Shown here: one piece after another, positions 29,632-37,997 of the stretch
Layout of the letters: every line of letters starts with the position of its first letter
Position numbering within the stretch: position 1 is the stretch's first letter
Source: a virus
Length of the DNA stretch: 64,000 bases
IMG/VR virus record: IMGVR_UViG_3300034071_000286
Coordinates: 1 to 64,000 of that record
Direction: 5' to 3' (one strand)
The notes under the pieces: generated by a model
What the model was told of the DNA's origin: nothing
Database searches by the model: none
The model's input: the letters and a program-made list of their open reading frames with translations, nothing else
Program-made: the position numbers and the translations under genes

Positions 29632-30187
29632 TTTCTTCTTCCTTAATAGAAAACTTTTCAATTCCAGTTAGCTTAGCTGCTTTTTTGGTTTTAGTCAACT
29701 TGTCTTCGAAAGATTTCACGATTTCAACGGAATATTCGTTAGTCTTAAGATGCACTGACTTATTAGCCTCATCGAATACATCCATGAGTAAGAAACTATT
29801 CTCATAGTTCTTATGCTTTATATAGGTCTGCTTCTTCTCTTTCTGAATTCTTCTGAGAAAAGCGTTCCATGCAATCTGAGTAAAATATGCGAATGGATTA
29901 TTCGTCTTGTCTGGATCAAAGTTATCAACTGCTGAGATACAATCCATGATACCATCACTAATCATATCTTGCTTATATGTATACCCTGAGAAGTTTGGTT
30001 TCTTCGCAAGATTATTACAAATCAAAAGAATAGACTCACCAATATACTTTGGGACAATAGGCTTGTCAGCATCAAGCTCAATAGACTGTTTCAGATCATT
30101 CTTGTAATGAATCATAGCTCCATAGAGAGTTTTATTATTGATATAATTTGTCTTTCTCTTTGGCTTCTTTTTTTCTTCCGTATCCAT
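29621..30187 (-). CDS. 55: Late-promoter sigma factor (gp55-like)
   Basis: The 188-residue protein (T4 gp55 about 185) has the reduced sigma-70 region 2: YKQDMISDGIMDCISAVDNF and PFAYFTQIAWNAFLRRIQKE, the -10-recognition part, with a basic N-terminus (KKKPKRKTNY) and an acidic C-terminus likely to contact the clamp. It directs host RNA polymerase to TATAAATA late promoters, many of which occur in this window. AAAGGA lies upstream. Confidence 0.93.
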   Translation of the reverse strand: MDTEEKKKPKRKTNYINNKTLYGAMIHYKNDLKQSIELDADKPIVPKYIGESILLICNNLAKKPNFSGYTYKQDMISDGIMDCISAVDNFDPDKTNNPFAYFTQIAWNAFLRRIQKEKKQTYIKHKNYENSFLLMDVFDEANKSVHLKTNEYSVEIVKSFEDKLTKTKKAAKLTGIEKFSIKEEENEE

Positions 30188-30248
30188 AATATTTTCCTTT
30201 ACTAAAATTTCAACTTACGGTATAATCACTATGTGGTGAATGAAATAA

Positions 30249-31730
30249 CTACTTAATGTCTAAGTGAACTTTATACAATTTATACTTGAACTTCTCTTCA
30301 TTGTAAATCTTGATACGTTCGATAAAGTGCAACAAGGTATAGTTCTTCTTTGATTTCCATGTCATGTCATCAGAGATGTCATATAGAGTTGAAGAAGTCT
30401 TAGTATCTGATTTACGCAATCCACGACCTATTGATTGGAGATTTCTAATCCTAGACTTAGAAGGACTAGCGAAAATAACATTATGAAGATTCTTAATATT
30501 AACACCGGTAGAAAAAGTACCAAAACTAGCAACAATGATAGCATTGGTTTCCTTCTCAACAATTCTTCTAATCTCTTCTCTATCATTACCATCAACTTTT
30601 CCGTGAACAAAGAATACCTTCCTATTTCCTGCTTCTTTAGAAACCATATCTTGTAATACTTTACCATGTTTATCCACAAACTGGAATAATAATAGCGTAT
30701 TACCTTCCAAAGATAAAGCCAAATTTTTAATGAATTTATTCCTTGCCTCTAATCTTACTAGGAAATCCATCTCAGCTTGGTAATCTAAACGGGCTATCAT
30801 TTGTCTAACTTCATCAGGATATGTTAAGACGATAGCTTTAATCTGAAAGTCTGCTAGGTGCTTCTTTTCAATTAGTTCTGATGTTGTAATTACTTTCCTG
30901 ACAGGACCAAACAAGCCTTCAAGAACCAGTTTATGGGTATTTGAACCATCAAGAGTTCCAGTGAAACCAAACCGATACTTACAGTCAGTAAGCTTGTCCA
31001 GTATAGAAGTGAGTGATTTTGCTTGAAATAAGTGAGCTTCATCGCCAATTACTACCTCAAATTGTTCGAAATAAGATTTTGGAAGTTTGAATATAGACTG
31101 CCAGGTGGAAATTGTAATAGGTTTGTCTGATTGTTTATCTTTACCACCAGAAATGCAATGAACGAGCTTAGATGAATTAAACCCGTAGTCAGCAAAATCA
31201 GAGGACAACTGACTGACCAAAGAAGTAGTTGGTACAACGATAAGAGTTTTACGAGCATAATACCTCACGAGCAAATAAATTATAAAAGACTTACCAGAGG
31301 CTGTGGGAGAAAGAAGTAGTGATCTTCTCTCCCTAACAGCATGAACGAATGCATCCATTTGATAATCTCTTGGTTGCATTGTAGGTTTAATATTTAGAAT
31401 GAACTCTTTAGCTTCTTTAAAGGAAAACTCTTCACAGGAAAAATCTGATTGATATTCTAGTTTGTAGGATCTTGACTTACAGAAATCTTCAATATATCTT
31501 ACTAGTCCAGCGTAGATAAGACCAGTCATAGGGTTAAGGAGTCTGATCTTGCCATCCCAATATTTGTTTCGGTATGAAGGCATAAATTTAGCATCTGGAA
31601 CTTCAAAAGTGAAATGCTCACTTAGCTCCATCATGATGCCAGGTTCAGACTTAACCTTTACATATACTTCGTTGAATTTCTCTACTTGTACTAGATCCAT
31701 TAAGAAGATCCCATGATAAACTTCTGCCAA
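30249..31730 (-). CDS. uvsW: UvsW-type SF2 DNA/RNA helicase
   Basis: The 493-residue SF2 helicase has motif I SPTASGKSFI, motif Ia VPTTSLVSQL, motif II IGDEAHLF, motif III GFTGTLDG and motif VI SIGRGLRKSD, with the N-terminal domain characteristic of UvsW. It unwinds branched intermediates and R-loops and shuts off origin replication late in T4. It overlaps uvsY by 31 bases. Confidence 0.94.
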   Translation of the reverse strand: MAEVYHGIFLMDLVQVEKFNEVYVKVKSEPGIMMELSEHFTFEVPDAKFMPSYRNKYWDGKIRLLNPMTGLIYAGLVRYIEDFCKSRSYKLEYQSDFSCEEFSFKEAKEFILNIKPTMQPRDYQMDAFVHAVRERRSLLLSPTASGKSFIIYLLVRYYARKTLIVVPTTSLVSQLSSDFADYGFNSSKLVHCISGGKDKQSDKPITISTWQSIFKLPKSYFEQFEVVIGDEAHLFQAKSLTSILDKLTDCKYRFGFTGTLDGSNTHKLVLEGLFGPVRKVITTSELIEKKHLADFQIKAIVLTYPDEVRQMIARLDYQAEMDFLVRLEARNKFIKNLALSLEGNTLLLFQFVDKHGKVLQDMVSKEAGNRKVFFVHGKVDGNDREEIRRIVEKETNAIIVASFGTFSTGVNIKNLHNVIFASPSKSRIRNLQSIGRGLRKSDTKTSSTLYDISDDMTWKSKKNYTLLHFIERIKIYNEEKFKYKLYKVHLDIK

Positions 31731-32137
31731 TCAATAGCGGACTTGATTAGATACCCTCTATTCATGATGCTTTTAATGATTGAGTCCAGTAAGTCGATCT
31801 TTTCTTGCTGTATTCCGATCTTTAAAGATAAGTTCACAATATCTACATCAGCTTCTAGATACATGGGAATATCACTCTTTAATACCATACCCTTTGGTGG
31901 TAATCTCCAACCCTTATCTTTGGTTTCTTCATTTGGTCCTTGTGTTAGGAACTCATATTTATCAAGCTTAAGCTGCTTCATTTCCGATTCTTGTTTACGG
32001 AGAAGAAGACGCTCTTGTGTATATATTCTATAGTATTTGTGGTGTAGTTTTGGAATTACTAAAGCTTCATCGCCTAATTCAGTTTTATCAACTTTGGAAT
32101 CTGCTTCCCACAGTTCTAGAATTTCTTCTAGTTTCAT
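31700..32137 (-). CDS. uvsY: Recombination mediator UvsY
   Basis: The 145-residue protein begins KLEEILELWEADSKVDKTEL, has helical LHHKYYRIYTQERLLLRKQE and ends KSAIDWQKFIMG, matching the size, start and end pattern of T4 UvsY (137). It loads UvsX on ssDNA coated with gp32. The position next to uvsW supports the call. A good sigma-70-type promoter lies 29 bases upstream. Confidence 0.88.
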   Translation of the reverse strand: MKLEEILELWEADSKVDKTELGDEALVIPKLHHKYYRIYTQERLLLRKQESEMKQLKLDKYEFLTQGPNEETKDKGWRLPPKGMVLKSDIPMYLEADVDIVNLSLKIGIQQEKIDLLDSIIKSIMNRGYLIKSAIDWQKFIMGSS

Positions 32138-32165
32138 ATGTCACCTCATTAATGAATAATGTAGT

Positions 32166-32194
32166 ATTATACTATACTTTATTGATATTGTAAA
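32166..32194 (-). promoter_or_regulatory. Sigma-70-like promoter TTTACA-N17-TATAAT for uvsY-uvsW
   Basis: On the minus strand TTTACA (32194-32189) and a perfect TATAAT (32171-32166) are separated by 17 bases, ending 29 bases before the uvsY start. The -35 lies inside the end of the tail gene. It can express the recombination/gp55 operon before late promoters are active. Confidence 0.65.
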
Positions 32195-32693
32195 GTGTAT
32201 ATTTAAATGTAGCTGTAGCTTCTACGTAATTGACATCAGTATCTGTTGTAGTGAAGTTTAATCCAGATAATGATACGGGGTGGGCGTCTGTGTATACTAT
32301 TTCATAATTAGCCATCTTAGTGCTGGAAAGAACCATAACTGAAATATCTGAATAGATACCTTCACCAGTCCAGCTATCTTTTTGTTGTATTTGATAGTAT
32401 TGATCTGAGTCTTCTGGTTTACCAAGAGACTTAATCCAATTATGAATCTCAAGATAGTTCTGTAGGTCTTCATCTACCTTAAAGGATACATTGAGATTAG
32501 TGTAATCAATGTGATCACCGGGAATAGGCATTCTGACTAGTGGGCTAGGAATATCCACTTGTCTTAACGATATCATAGGAATATTAACTTTTTGGATGAA
32601 GAAATTAACATGAGGCGCTTTCTTAATCGTGAACTTAAAGTTAAGTGGACTAAGAAAGTTCTTATTAGATGGTGTGTTATCTATGGCTGTCAT
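32172..32693 (-). CDS. Tail-tube-fold structural protein (tail terminator/baseplate type)
   Basis: The 173-residue protein shares the layout of the gp19 protein at 39859-40470: an initial beta region (NFKFTIKKAPHVNFFIQKVN), a VDIPSP strand, then DLQNYLEIHNWIKSL aligned with the EDF...FEAWMNG helix. In T4-like phages this fold is used by tube, tube-initiator (gp54) and tail-completion (gp3) proteins. The position between 23 and uvsY suggests the gp3 type, but I cannot decide. A late promoter lies 25 bases upstream with GGAG before the ATG. Confidence 0.7.
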   Translation of the reverse strand: MTAIDNTPSNKNFLSPLNFKFTIKKAPHVNFFIQKVNIPMISLRQVDIPSPLVRMPIPGDHIDYTNLNVSFKVDEDLQNYLEIHNWIKSLGKPEDSDQYYQIQQKDSWTGEGIYSDISVMVLSSTKMANYEIVYTDAHPVSLSGLNFTTTDTDVNYVEATATFKYTLYNINKV

Positions 32694-32717
32694 ATTAACT
32701 CCTAATTAAACATCTAA

Positions 32718-32725
32718 TATTTATA
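32718..32725 (-). promoter_or_regulatory. Late promoter (minus) for the tail-tube-fold gene
   Basis: An exact TATAAATA on the minus strand lies 25 bases before the start at 32693. It overlaps the plus-strand late promoter by four bases, forming a 12-base palindrome. Confidence 0.75.
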
Positions 32726-32729
32726 AATA
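32722..32729 (+). promoter_or_regulatory. Late promoter (plus) for the HNH gene
   Basis: An exact TATAAATA on the plus strand lies 63 bases before the HNH start. The gap between them can form a CCGT...ACGG stem with an inner GGAG/CTCC hairpin (about 32741-32766) ahead of the AGGAGG site. Confidence 0.6.
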
Positions 32730-32792
32730 TTAGAATATATCCGTCACGGAGCGCCAACTCCCACGGATTCTAAACCTGTTAGGAGGTTCAGC

Positions 32793-33104
32793 ATGAGTAT
32801 TTATCCCAGAAAATGTTTGCATTGTCAGGTAGAAATATCTGGACGATTGGATAAGAAATTTTGTTCTAGGAGATGCAAACAAAATTACAGAGAAAAAAAT
32901 AAAAGGAAACCATACACCATTCATAAAAAGATGGTTTGTGAGGAATGTGGATTTGTACCTATACACCCATGTCAATTAGACGTTGATCATATGGATGGTG
33001 ATAAAAAGAATAATAATATAGAAAATTTGAAAACTCTATGCGCTAATTGCCATAGATTAAAAACTAGATTAAAAAGAGATTTTGTTCCATTGAATCATAG
33101 ATAA
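32793..33104 (+). CDS. HNH homing endonuclease
   Basis: The 103-residue protein is on the opposite strand from all its neighbours. It has an N-terminal zinc finger (CLHCQ...FCSRRCKQNYRE) and the HNH core CEECGF, LDVDHMDGDKKNNN, ENLKTLCANCHRLKT. AGGAGG lies seven bases before the ATG. Free-standing HNH genes spread in T4-like phages by cutting relatives that lack them. The location beside the capsid gene fits such a mobile element. Confidence 0.9.
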   Translation: MSIYPRKCLHCQVEISGRLDKKFCSRRCKQNYREKNKRKPYTIHKKMVCEECGFVPIHPCQLDVDHMDGDKKNNNIENLKTLCANCHRLKTRLKRDFVPLNHR

Positions 33105-33109
33105 AAAAA

Positions 33110-33127
33110 GGGGGGCAAACGCCCCCC
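33110..33127 (-). terminator. Strong rho-independent terminator after the capsid gene
   Basis: GGGGGGC/GCCCCCC forms a 7-bp GC stem with a four-base loop, followed on the minus strand by seven T residues. It ends transcripts of gene 23. It starts just after the HNH stop on the other strand, where no T run follows. Confidence 0.85.
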
Positions 33128-33168
33128 AGTTTCTCGCCCCCTTGTTTACGGGGTCTACTTAGCAACTC

Positions 33169-34557
33169 TTACATAAGGTTGTTAACGATGATGCGGCGAT
33201 AATACTTGTTAGTGCTGATTGTGCGACCACCAAGACCCTGGGTTAGACCCTGAGCGAATGGGTTAGCAACAATGCCATAACGAGTCTTGAAGCCGATCTT
33301 TGGCTGGAAGCTTGACTGATCGACTGCGCGAACCATCTGTAGTGGAACGTATGGGCAGTAGAAGAGGCCAGCATCGAATGCGCTTGAACCCTTATAACCT
33401 ACTGTTAGATAGTTACCACCTAGAGCGTATGGATCGATATAAACCTTTAGGCGACCATTTAGAACACCAGCGAAGGTGTTGCCTGTATCGTCAACCTGTA
33501 GGTTGTTTGAGTTAAGGGCTGGAGCGTAATCTAGAACACCGGCCATCTGTAGAGCAGAAGCAACGTCTGAAGAACAGATAACGATGTTACCCTTGCCTCT
33601 ACGAGTCTGCTTGGCGATCTGGTTGGCTTCACGCTCTAGCTGGAACATTAGTCCCTTGAACTTCTCAACTGACCAACGACCGTTTGAGTCGGTGTCAAGA
33701 TCGAAGACGCCAGCTGTCGTGACATTCTCCTGAGCGCCTGGCTCAGCTGTGATGTTGACTGTACGTACAACTTCACGGTTGATTTCGGCTAGGATCTCAG
33801 CGGAGAGAATGTTGGATAGCTCTGTCTCAGCGTCAAGACCGTGAATAGCCTTGAGATCCTGAGCGAGTTCCATGGTGTACTCTGCCTTGAGGGCGCGTGA
33901 TACTGCAGTAACAGTAACCTTCTCGATTGAGAAAGCCATCTGTGGGAATGCAGTATTTGAGTCTGTACCAAGAGCTTCAGCCTGAGCTGTTGACATACCT
34001 GTAGCAGTGTTATAGGTATTTGTAGCTGTTAGTGGTGTTGTATTTGTGGCACCTGGGATTGTACCCTTGAAACCACCGAATGCAACGTTGGCGTCAGCAT
34101 TTGGAACTGTTGAGAATGCAGTGTTGACTTCGTTATAGAATGTCTCTGGACCACCGCTGGAGTTTGACCAGTTGTAGGTTGAGGTATTTGTATAACGTGA
34201 GCGCATAGCAAAGATAAGTCCTGTTGGACCTGTCATTGGCTGAACGCCGCAGATGTCGTAAGCAATGAGGTTTGGCATTGCGCGACGAACTAGAGAAATT
34301 AGAACTGGATCGAATGTATCGATACCACCTGTACCCTGTGTGGATGAAGAACCACCCATTAGGTTAGCAGGAACTAGAGAAGATGTCTCTGTTAGTGTCT
34401 GGAAGTCACCATGAGCAGCTGCTTCACGGAGAGCCTTCTCTGTGTTCTCAAGCATAACTGCTGTGACTGAACGACGATGCTGGTCCTTAATCTTACCAAG
34501 AGCGTCGTGGTCGAGGACTGGTGCCCACTTGTTTTGAATTTCCTCAGCTAGATACAT
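33169..34557 (-). CDS. 23: Major capsid protein (gp23-like)
   Basis: The 462-residue protein starts with KWAPVLDHDALGKIKDQHRR and contains PNLIAYDICGVQPMTGPTGL and IFAMRSRYT, the strongly conserved gp23 block, then SIEKVTVTAVSRALKAEYTM and the C-terminal TRYGIVANPFAQG. It is shorter than T4 gp23 (521), as in cyanophages, which lack much of the insertion domain. The N-terminus would be removed by the gp21 protease. It has its own late promoter and terminator, fitting a very abundant product. Confidence 0.96.
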   Translation of the reverse strand: MYLAEEIQNKWAPVLDHDALGKIKDQHRRSVTAVMLENTEKALREAAAHGDFQTLTETSSLVPANLMGGSSSTQGTGGIDTFDPVLISLVRRAMPNLIAYDICGVQPMTGPTGLIFAMRSRYTNTSTYNWSNSSGGPETFYNEVNTAFSTVPNADANVAFGGFKGTIPGATNTTPLTATNTYNTATGMSTAQAEALGTDSNTAFPQMAFSIEKVTVTAVSRALKAEYTMELAQDLKAIHGLDAETELSNILSAEILAEINREVVRTVNITAEPGAQENVTTAGVFDLDTDSNGRWSVEKFKGLMFQLEREANQIAKQTRRGKGNIVICSSDVASALQMAGVLDYAPALNSNNLQVDDTGNTFAGVLNGRLKVYIDPYALGGNYLTVGYKGSSAFDAGLFYCPYVPLQMVRAVDQSSFQPKIGFKTRYGIVANPFAQGLTQGLGGRTISTNKYYRRIIVNNLM

Positions 34558-34591
34558 TTATTTTTCCTTTCTTAGAAAATAAGCTTATTTT

Positions 34592-34599
34592 TATTTATA
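34592..34599 (-). promoter_or_regulatory. Late promoter for gene 23
   Basis: An exact TATAAATA on the minus strand lies 35 bases before the gene 23 start, in the 44-base gap after gene 22. Confidence 0.8.
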
Positions 34600-34601
34600 T
34601 A

Positions 34602-35792
34602 TTAGGTATTCTTAACTGTTCTGGAAAGTGCAGCAACGTAGCGGTTAACGACTGGGTCAACGCCAACTGTTGATGCGACTTCACCTTCAAATGTTTCTTC
34701 TTCAATGTTTGAAGAATATGAAGTTGTTTCATTCTTAAAATAGTTCTCTTTAACAATCATTAGCTTCTTAGTATATGTGTCAAGATCACCGTCGAACTCA
34801 ATTCCTTCTGCTAGAGCAGAAAACTTATCTTTCTGAGTTAGTGCAAGATCAGAAGATACTTCTTCAAAAATCTCATTTGCTTTAGCTTCTAGAATGAAAC
34901 CTTTTAACTCTGCGTTTTCAGAAATTGATTCGTCAAGTTTTGTCTCAAGAGCAGCGACCTTATCAGCCATTGCTTCGAGAACATCAACCTTATCCTCTGG
35001 AACATTGATATAATGCTCAGCGAATAGGTTCTTCAATCCTTCAATAAACTCTTCAGCGAGTTCATTGCGTAGGGTTGATTCGATAGCTACTTCGTTCTCT
35101 GTCATCCAATTTTCAACAACGTAGTCGAGATATGTGTTGAGCTTTGACGTTAGCTCTTCACCGATAGTAGCAACTTCCTCTGCTAACTTAGCTTCAAACT
35201 CTTCTTCAAGACGTGTCTGCTCAGCAATGATTCTTGCGGCGACGGCGGCTTCAAATAGAGTTGAAACCTTTTCCTTTGTCTCTTCTGAAAGATCCTGACC
35301 ATCAAACATTGCCTCAACGTCTTCCTTGACGCTTAGATGTGGCATTGGATAAGCGGTCTTTGGGCCAGCGCCGAGCTTGGAGTCGATTGTAGCTTGATTA
35401 TGAGCGGAGTTATCACCAACGCCCCAATCCTTACCTGGACCAAACTGAGCCATAGTAGCATTGAACCAATGTGTTAGATCCTGCTTGCTCATTGCGCCCA
35501 TAACGCCCATCATATGCTGCATCATACCAATCTTTGATGCGGCTAGAGCCTTGTCGTCGGCAACGGAACGAGCAGCTGGATGTAGTGAAGAAGCAGCGAG
35601 AGTTTCCTCGTCCATCTTCTTTCCACACTCTTCTTCTTCCTCTTCCTTTTTCTTCTTGCCTTTTACAGACTTCTTGGAAGAATCTTCATCTTCCTTTTCT
35701 TCTTCCTCTTCCTCGTGCTTACCTTCCCAAGCCTTTTTCTTGGCTTCGTCTAGGTTAGCAACGTCTTCAAGGTCGTGTTCGTTATTAGCCAT
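34602..35792 (-). CDS. 22: Prohead scaffold/core protein (gp22-like)
   Basis: The 396-residue protein begins with an extremely charged tract (EEEEEEKEDEDSSKKSVKG, KKKKEEEEEE) and continues with long helices (VEAMFDGQDLSEETKEKVST, AKLAEEVATIGEELTSKLN), the composition of a T4-type scaffold core. It is larger than T4 gp22 (about 269) because of the N-terminal extension. The scaffold is digested by gp21 during maturation. Position between 21 and 23 confirms the assignment. Confidence 0.88.
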   Translation of the reverse strand: MANNEHDLEDVANLDEAKKKAWEGKHEEEEEEKEDEDSSKKSVKGKKKKEEEEEECGKKMDEETLAASSLHPAARSVADDKALAASKIGMMQHMMGVMGAMSKQDLTHWFNATMAQFGPGKDWGVGDNSAHNQATIDSKLGAGPKTAYPMPHLSVKEDVEAMFDGQDLSEETKEKVSTLFEAAVAARIIAEQTRLEEEFEAKLAEEVATIGEELTSKLNTYLDYVVENWMTENEVAIESTLRNELAEEFIEGLKNLFAEHYINVPEDKVDVLEAMADKVAALETKLDESISENAELKGFILEAKANEIFEEVSSDLALTQKDKFSALAEGIEFDGDLDTYTKKLMIVKENYFKNETTSYSSNIEEETFEGEVASTVGVDPVVNRYVAALSRTVKNT

Positions 35793-35822
35793 TGAAATAG
35801 TCTCCTATTGTGAATTTTAATT

Positions 35823-35830
35823 TATTTATA
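35823..35830 (-). promoter_or_regulatory. Late promoter for gene 22
   Basis: An exact TATAAATA on the minus strand lies 31 bases before the gene 22 start and overlaps the end of gene 21. Confidence 0.78.
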
Positions 35831-36503
35831 ATAACTTGGATTTTAGTGCTAATGAAGTTAGATAATTCTCGAAAATAGCTAACTTCTGTTCTTCTAATTC
35901 AGCTTTTGACATCTGATGAACTTCTTGCTTAATAATATGAAGCTGCTCTTCTTGCCAAGTTCCTTTAACTGGATCATAGATCCACTCTACTCCTTCCATA
36001 ATACCTTCAACGAACGCACTTGGAGCGGAAGGATCTGCAACGATATCAGCTGCCGTTGCAATCTTGTAATCTGGCTGAACTTCCATAACGCCTTCTTTCA
36101 TGGGCTTTAATGAACCCATACCACGAGAAGAAACGCCTAGCTTAGCACCAGACTTTAATAGACCTTTAGCGATGTTACCCATTGGAGTATCAGTTAGCTT
36201 TGCCTTACCGATATAATTTGGTCCATCTTTCTTTAATTCAGTGATGATATGTGAAACTCTATCAAGATTGATCTGTGGACCAGCTGGATGTCCTAGCTCA
36301 CCATAGGCACGCTTTGCATCAACAACTTCCTTGATGTAACGAGCAACTTCTTTATCCATGACTTGCTCTGGATAAATTCTACCGTTACGATTCTTGATAT
36401 TACTCTGTAAGAAGATGCCGTGAATATAATGCTCTTTCTCTCCGCTTTCTTTTGCTTCTGAAAGATATTCTACATCTTCAAATAATTCGGTAATGAGTTT
36501 CAT
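35826..36503 (-). CDS. 21: Prohead maturation protease (gp21-like)
   Basis: The 225-residue serine protease has IHGIFLQSNIKNRNGRIYP, the catalytic His in YGELGHPAGPQ, and the catalytic Ser in LGVSSRGMGSL, the ordered motifs of T4 gp21-type proteases. It degrades the scaffold and trims gp23. The size is near T4 gp21 (212). The C-terminal part, a charged helix, is probably self-removed. Confidence 0.94.
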   Translation of the reverse strand: MKLITELFEDVEYLSEAKESGEKEHYIHGIFLQSNIKNRNGRIYPEQVMDKEVARYIKEVVDAKRAYGELGHPAGPQINLDRVSHIITELKKDGPNYIGKAKLTDTPMGNIAKGLLKSGAKLGVSSRGMGSLKPMKEGVMEVQPDYKIATAADIVADPSAPSAFVEGIMEGVEWIYDPVKGTWQEEQLHIIKQEVHQMSKAELEEQKLAIFENYLTSLALKSKLL

Positions 36504-36512
36504 TTCTTTCCC

Positions 36513-36761
36513 TTAATACTTGTAAGCTATAGGAGTTGCTACCATATTAGCGCCTATGATAATATCAGAACCGCTTTTTTGAATAACAATCTCACTATTA
36601 CCCAATACGGTAGTTGATGCGAATTGAACACCGTTAGAATATTTTTGAATTAGAATTGTATTAGCAGTTCCTCTATTAACAACACGAACAAGAACGCTTG
36701 TGTAAACATCGTTTGCTGTGCTATTAATATCGATTTCGTTTCCTAGTAATTTGAATATCAT
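36513..36761 (-). CDS. Small beta-rich protein in the head module
   Basis: The 82-residue protein has alternating hydrophobic strands (DVYTSVLVRVVNRGTANTIL, SEIVIQKSGSDIIIGANMV) and no Cys. It lies between the protease and the 331-residue head-module protein. A head decoration or minor virion protein is plausible by position and fold class. It shares one base with the upstream gene's stop. Confidence 0.6.
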   Translation of the reverse strand: MIFKLLGNEIDINSTANDVYTSVLVRVVNRGTANTILIQKYSNGVQFASTTVLGNSEIVIQKSGSDIIIGANMVATPIAYKY

Positions 36762-37756
36762 TAGAGTGTCCCTGTATCAAGTCTGCCCGTTGACCAACCG
36801 GCTGCTCCCGGTCCAGTGTAATCTGTAAGAGTAGCTGGAGAATTACCAGACTCAGAACGTCCGTGCATCTTCCAAGCTTTGGCGTAAAGAATTTTCATGC
36901 CTTTTTCTTTACCATATTCCTTAACGAAACGCTCTTTATTTGACTTGATCCAATCTTCAATCTTTGGATCTGAAGGAGCAACTTCGTCTAACTTGTTTTT
37001 TGCTTTTTCAATACCAGCTTCTCTCTTATCTATATTAACCATATCAGAAGCTTTTCTATTCATTGGATCTTTGATATTCTTTAGTTTCTGAACTTCACTA
37101 GCTGCCTTTTTAACATATGCAGCTAAAATTCTTCCAGACAATTCATCTAGTTGTTCATCTTCAGTCATCTTCTTTACTAAGAAAGTTGATCCTTTTAACT
37201 TACCGATTGTCTTGTTTGTTCTATCAAGAAGACCAGCTGGTTTGCCTAAACTTCTTGAATCCTTCTTATTTTTCATAAGATGAGAATCTGTAAACTGATT
37301 ACCGACTCTTAGAGCCTTGCCAATCTCGATTCCTTCGTTGGTCTTTTTATCGACAAGTAACTTGCGATCTTTTTTGTCGGTGTAACCTGGGCATTCGTCC
37401 ATACCATGAACTTCACACTGCATACCTTCTTTAGTATTGTTACAACCACAGGATTCAGAGAATGACATAATTGCAGTCTTTTTTTCACCAGCACCTAGCT
37501 TCTGGTTGGTTATATTTGAGTCTGTCTCTTCGTAAACGCTTGCTTCCTGACGTGGATACTTAGCTGGCTTCGTTGAACCAGTATAAACATCGTCGCCATT
37601 ACCAACACGATCTTCGTGCTTCTCTACTGGATGCTTATCGTCAATAAACTTTAGACCATCAGGAGAGTTCCATTGGTACATATCCTTATGGTTTAGCTTA
37701 ACGACCTTGCTGGATTTAACACCAGCTAAAACGTCTTTTAAAGGCTTCTTTGCCAT
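36761..37756 (-). CDS. Head-module protein, likely prohead core/internal protein
   Basis: The 331-residue hydrophilic protein contains a LDELSGRILAAYVKKAASEV block of a kind repeated in prohead-region proteins of cyanophages, a CGCNNTKEGMQCEVHGMDEC Cys cluster, and a C-terminal KIEDWIKSNKERFVKEYGKE segment. It replaces gp68 in this position. An internal head protein cleaved at maturation is likely; the Cys cluster is unusual for that role. Confidence 0.6.
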   Translation of the reverse strand: MAKKPLKDVLAGVKSSKVVKLNHKDMYQWNSPDGLKFIDDKHPVEKHEDRVGNGDDVYTGSTKPAKYPRQEASVYEETDSNITNQKLGAGEKKTAIMSFSESCGCNNTKEGMQCEVHGMDECPGYTDKKDRKLLVDKKTNEGIEIGKALRVGNQFTDSHLMKNKKDSRSLGKPAGLLDRTNKTIGKLKGSTFLVKKMTEDEQLDELSGRILAAYVKKAASEVQKLKNIKDPMNRKASDMVNIDKREAGIEKAKNKLDEVAPSDPKIEDWIKSNKERFVKEYGKEKGMKILYAKAWKMHGRSESGNSPATLTDYTGPGAAGWSTGRLDTGTL

Positions 37757-37757
37757 T

Positions 37758-37991
37758 CTATTCTTCCTCTGATGTTTCTAAAGAATCTTCTTCGTATTCT
37801 GGTTCTTGCTCAGCTTCTGGCTCTTGTTCTGGCTCATAATTGTATAACTGTTGAGCGATTTCAACTTTACGAGCTTCAACTCTATCTCTAATTCTATCAA
37901 CTACGAGATCATTAAAAGCTGCTTCAAACTCAACTGGTTTCTGCTCAGCGGCTGAAATAAGTAAATCATCTAAAGTATATTTATCAGTCAT
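37758..37991 (-). CDS. 67: Prohead core protein (gp67-like)
   Basis: The 77-residue protein has an N-terminal helix (TLDDLLISAAEQKPVEFEAA and FNDLVVDRIRDRVEARK), then a very acidic tail with PEQEPEAEQEPEYEEDSLET. Size, acidity and position directly after the portal gene match T4 gp67 (80 residues), a core protein that is degraded into internal peptides. The call rests on composition and synteny. Confidence 0.75.
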   Translation of the reverse strand: MTDKYTLDDLLISAAEQKPVEFEAAFNDLVVDRIRDRVEARKVEIAQQLYNYEPEQEPEAEQEPEYEEDSLETSEEE

Positions 37992-37997
37992 GATATA

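Noticed and set aside
33789-34211. Open frames inside the capsid gene in other frames
   Set aside because: They are shadows of gene 23 with no start signals and biased composition.
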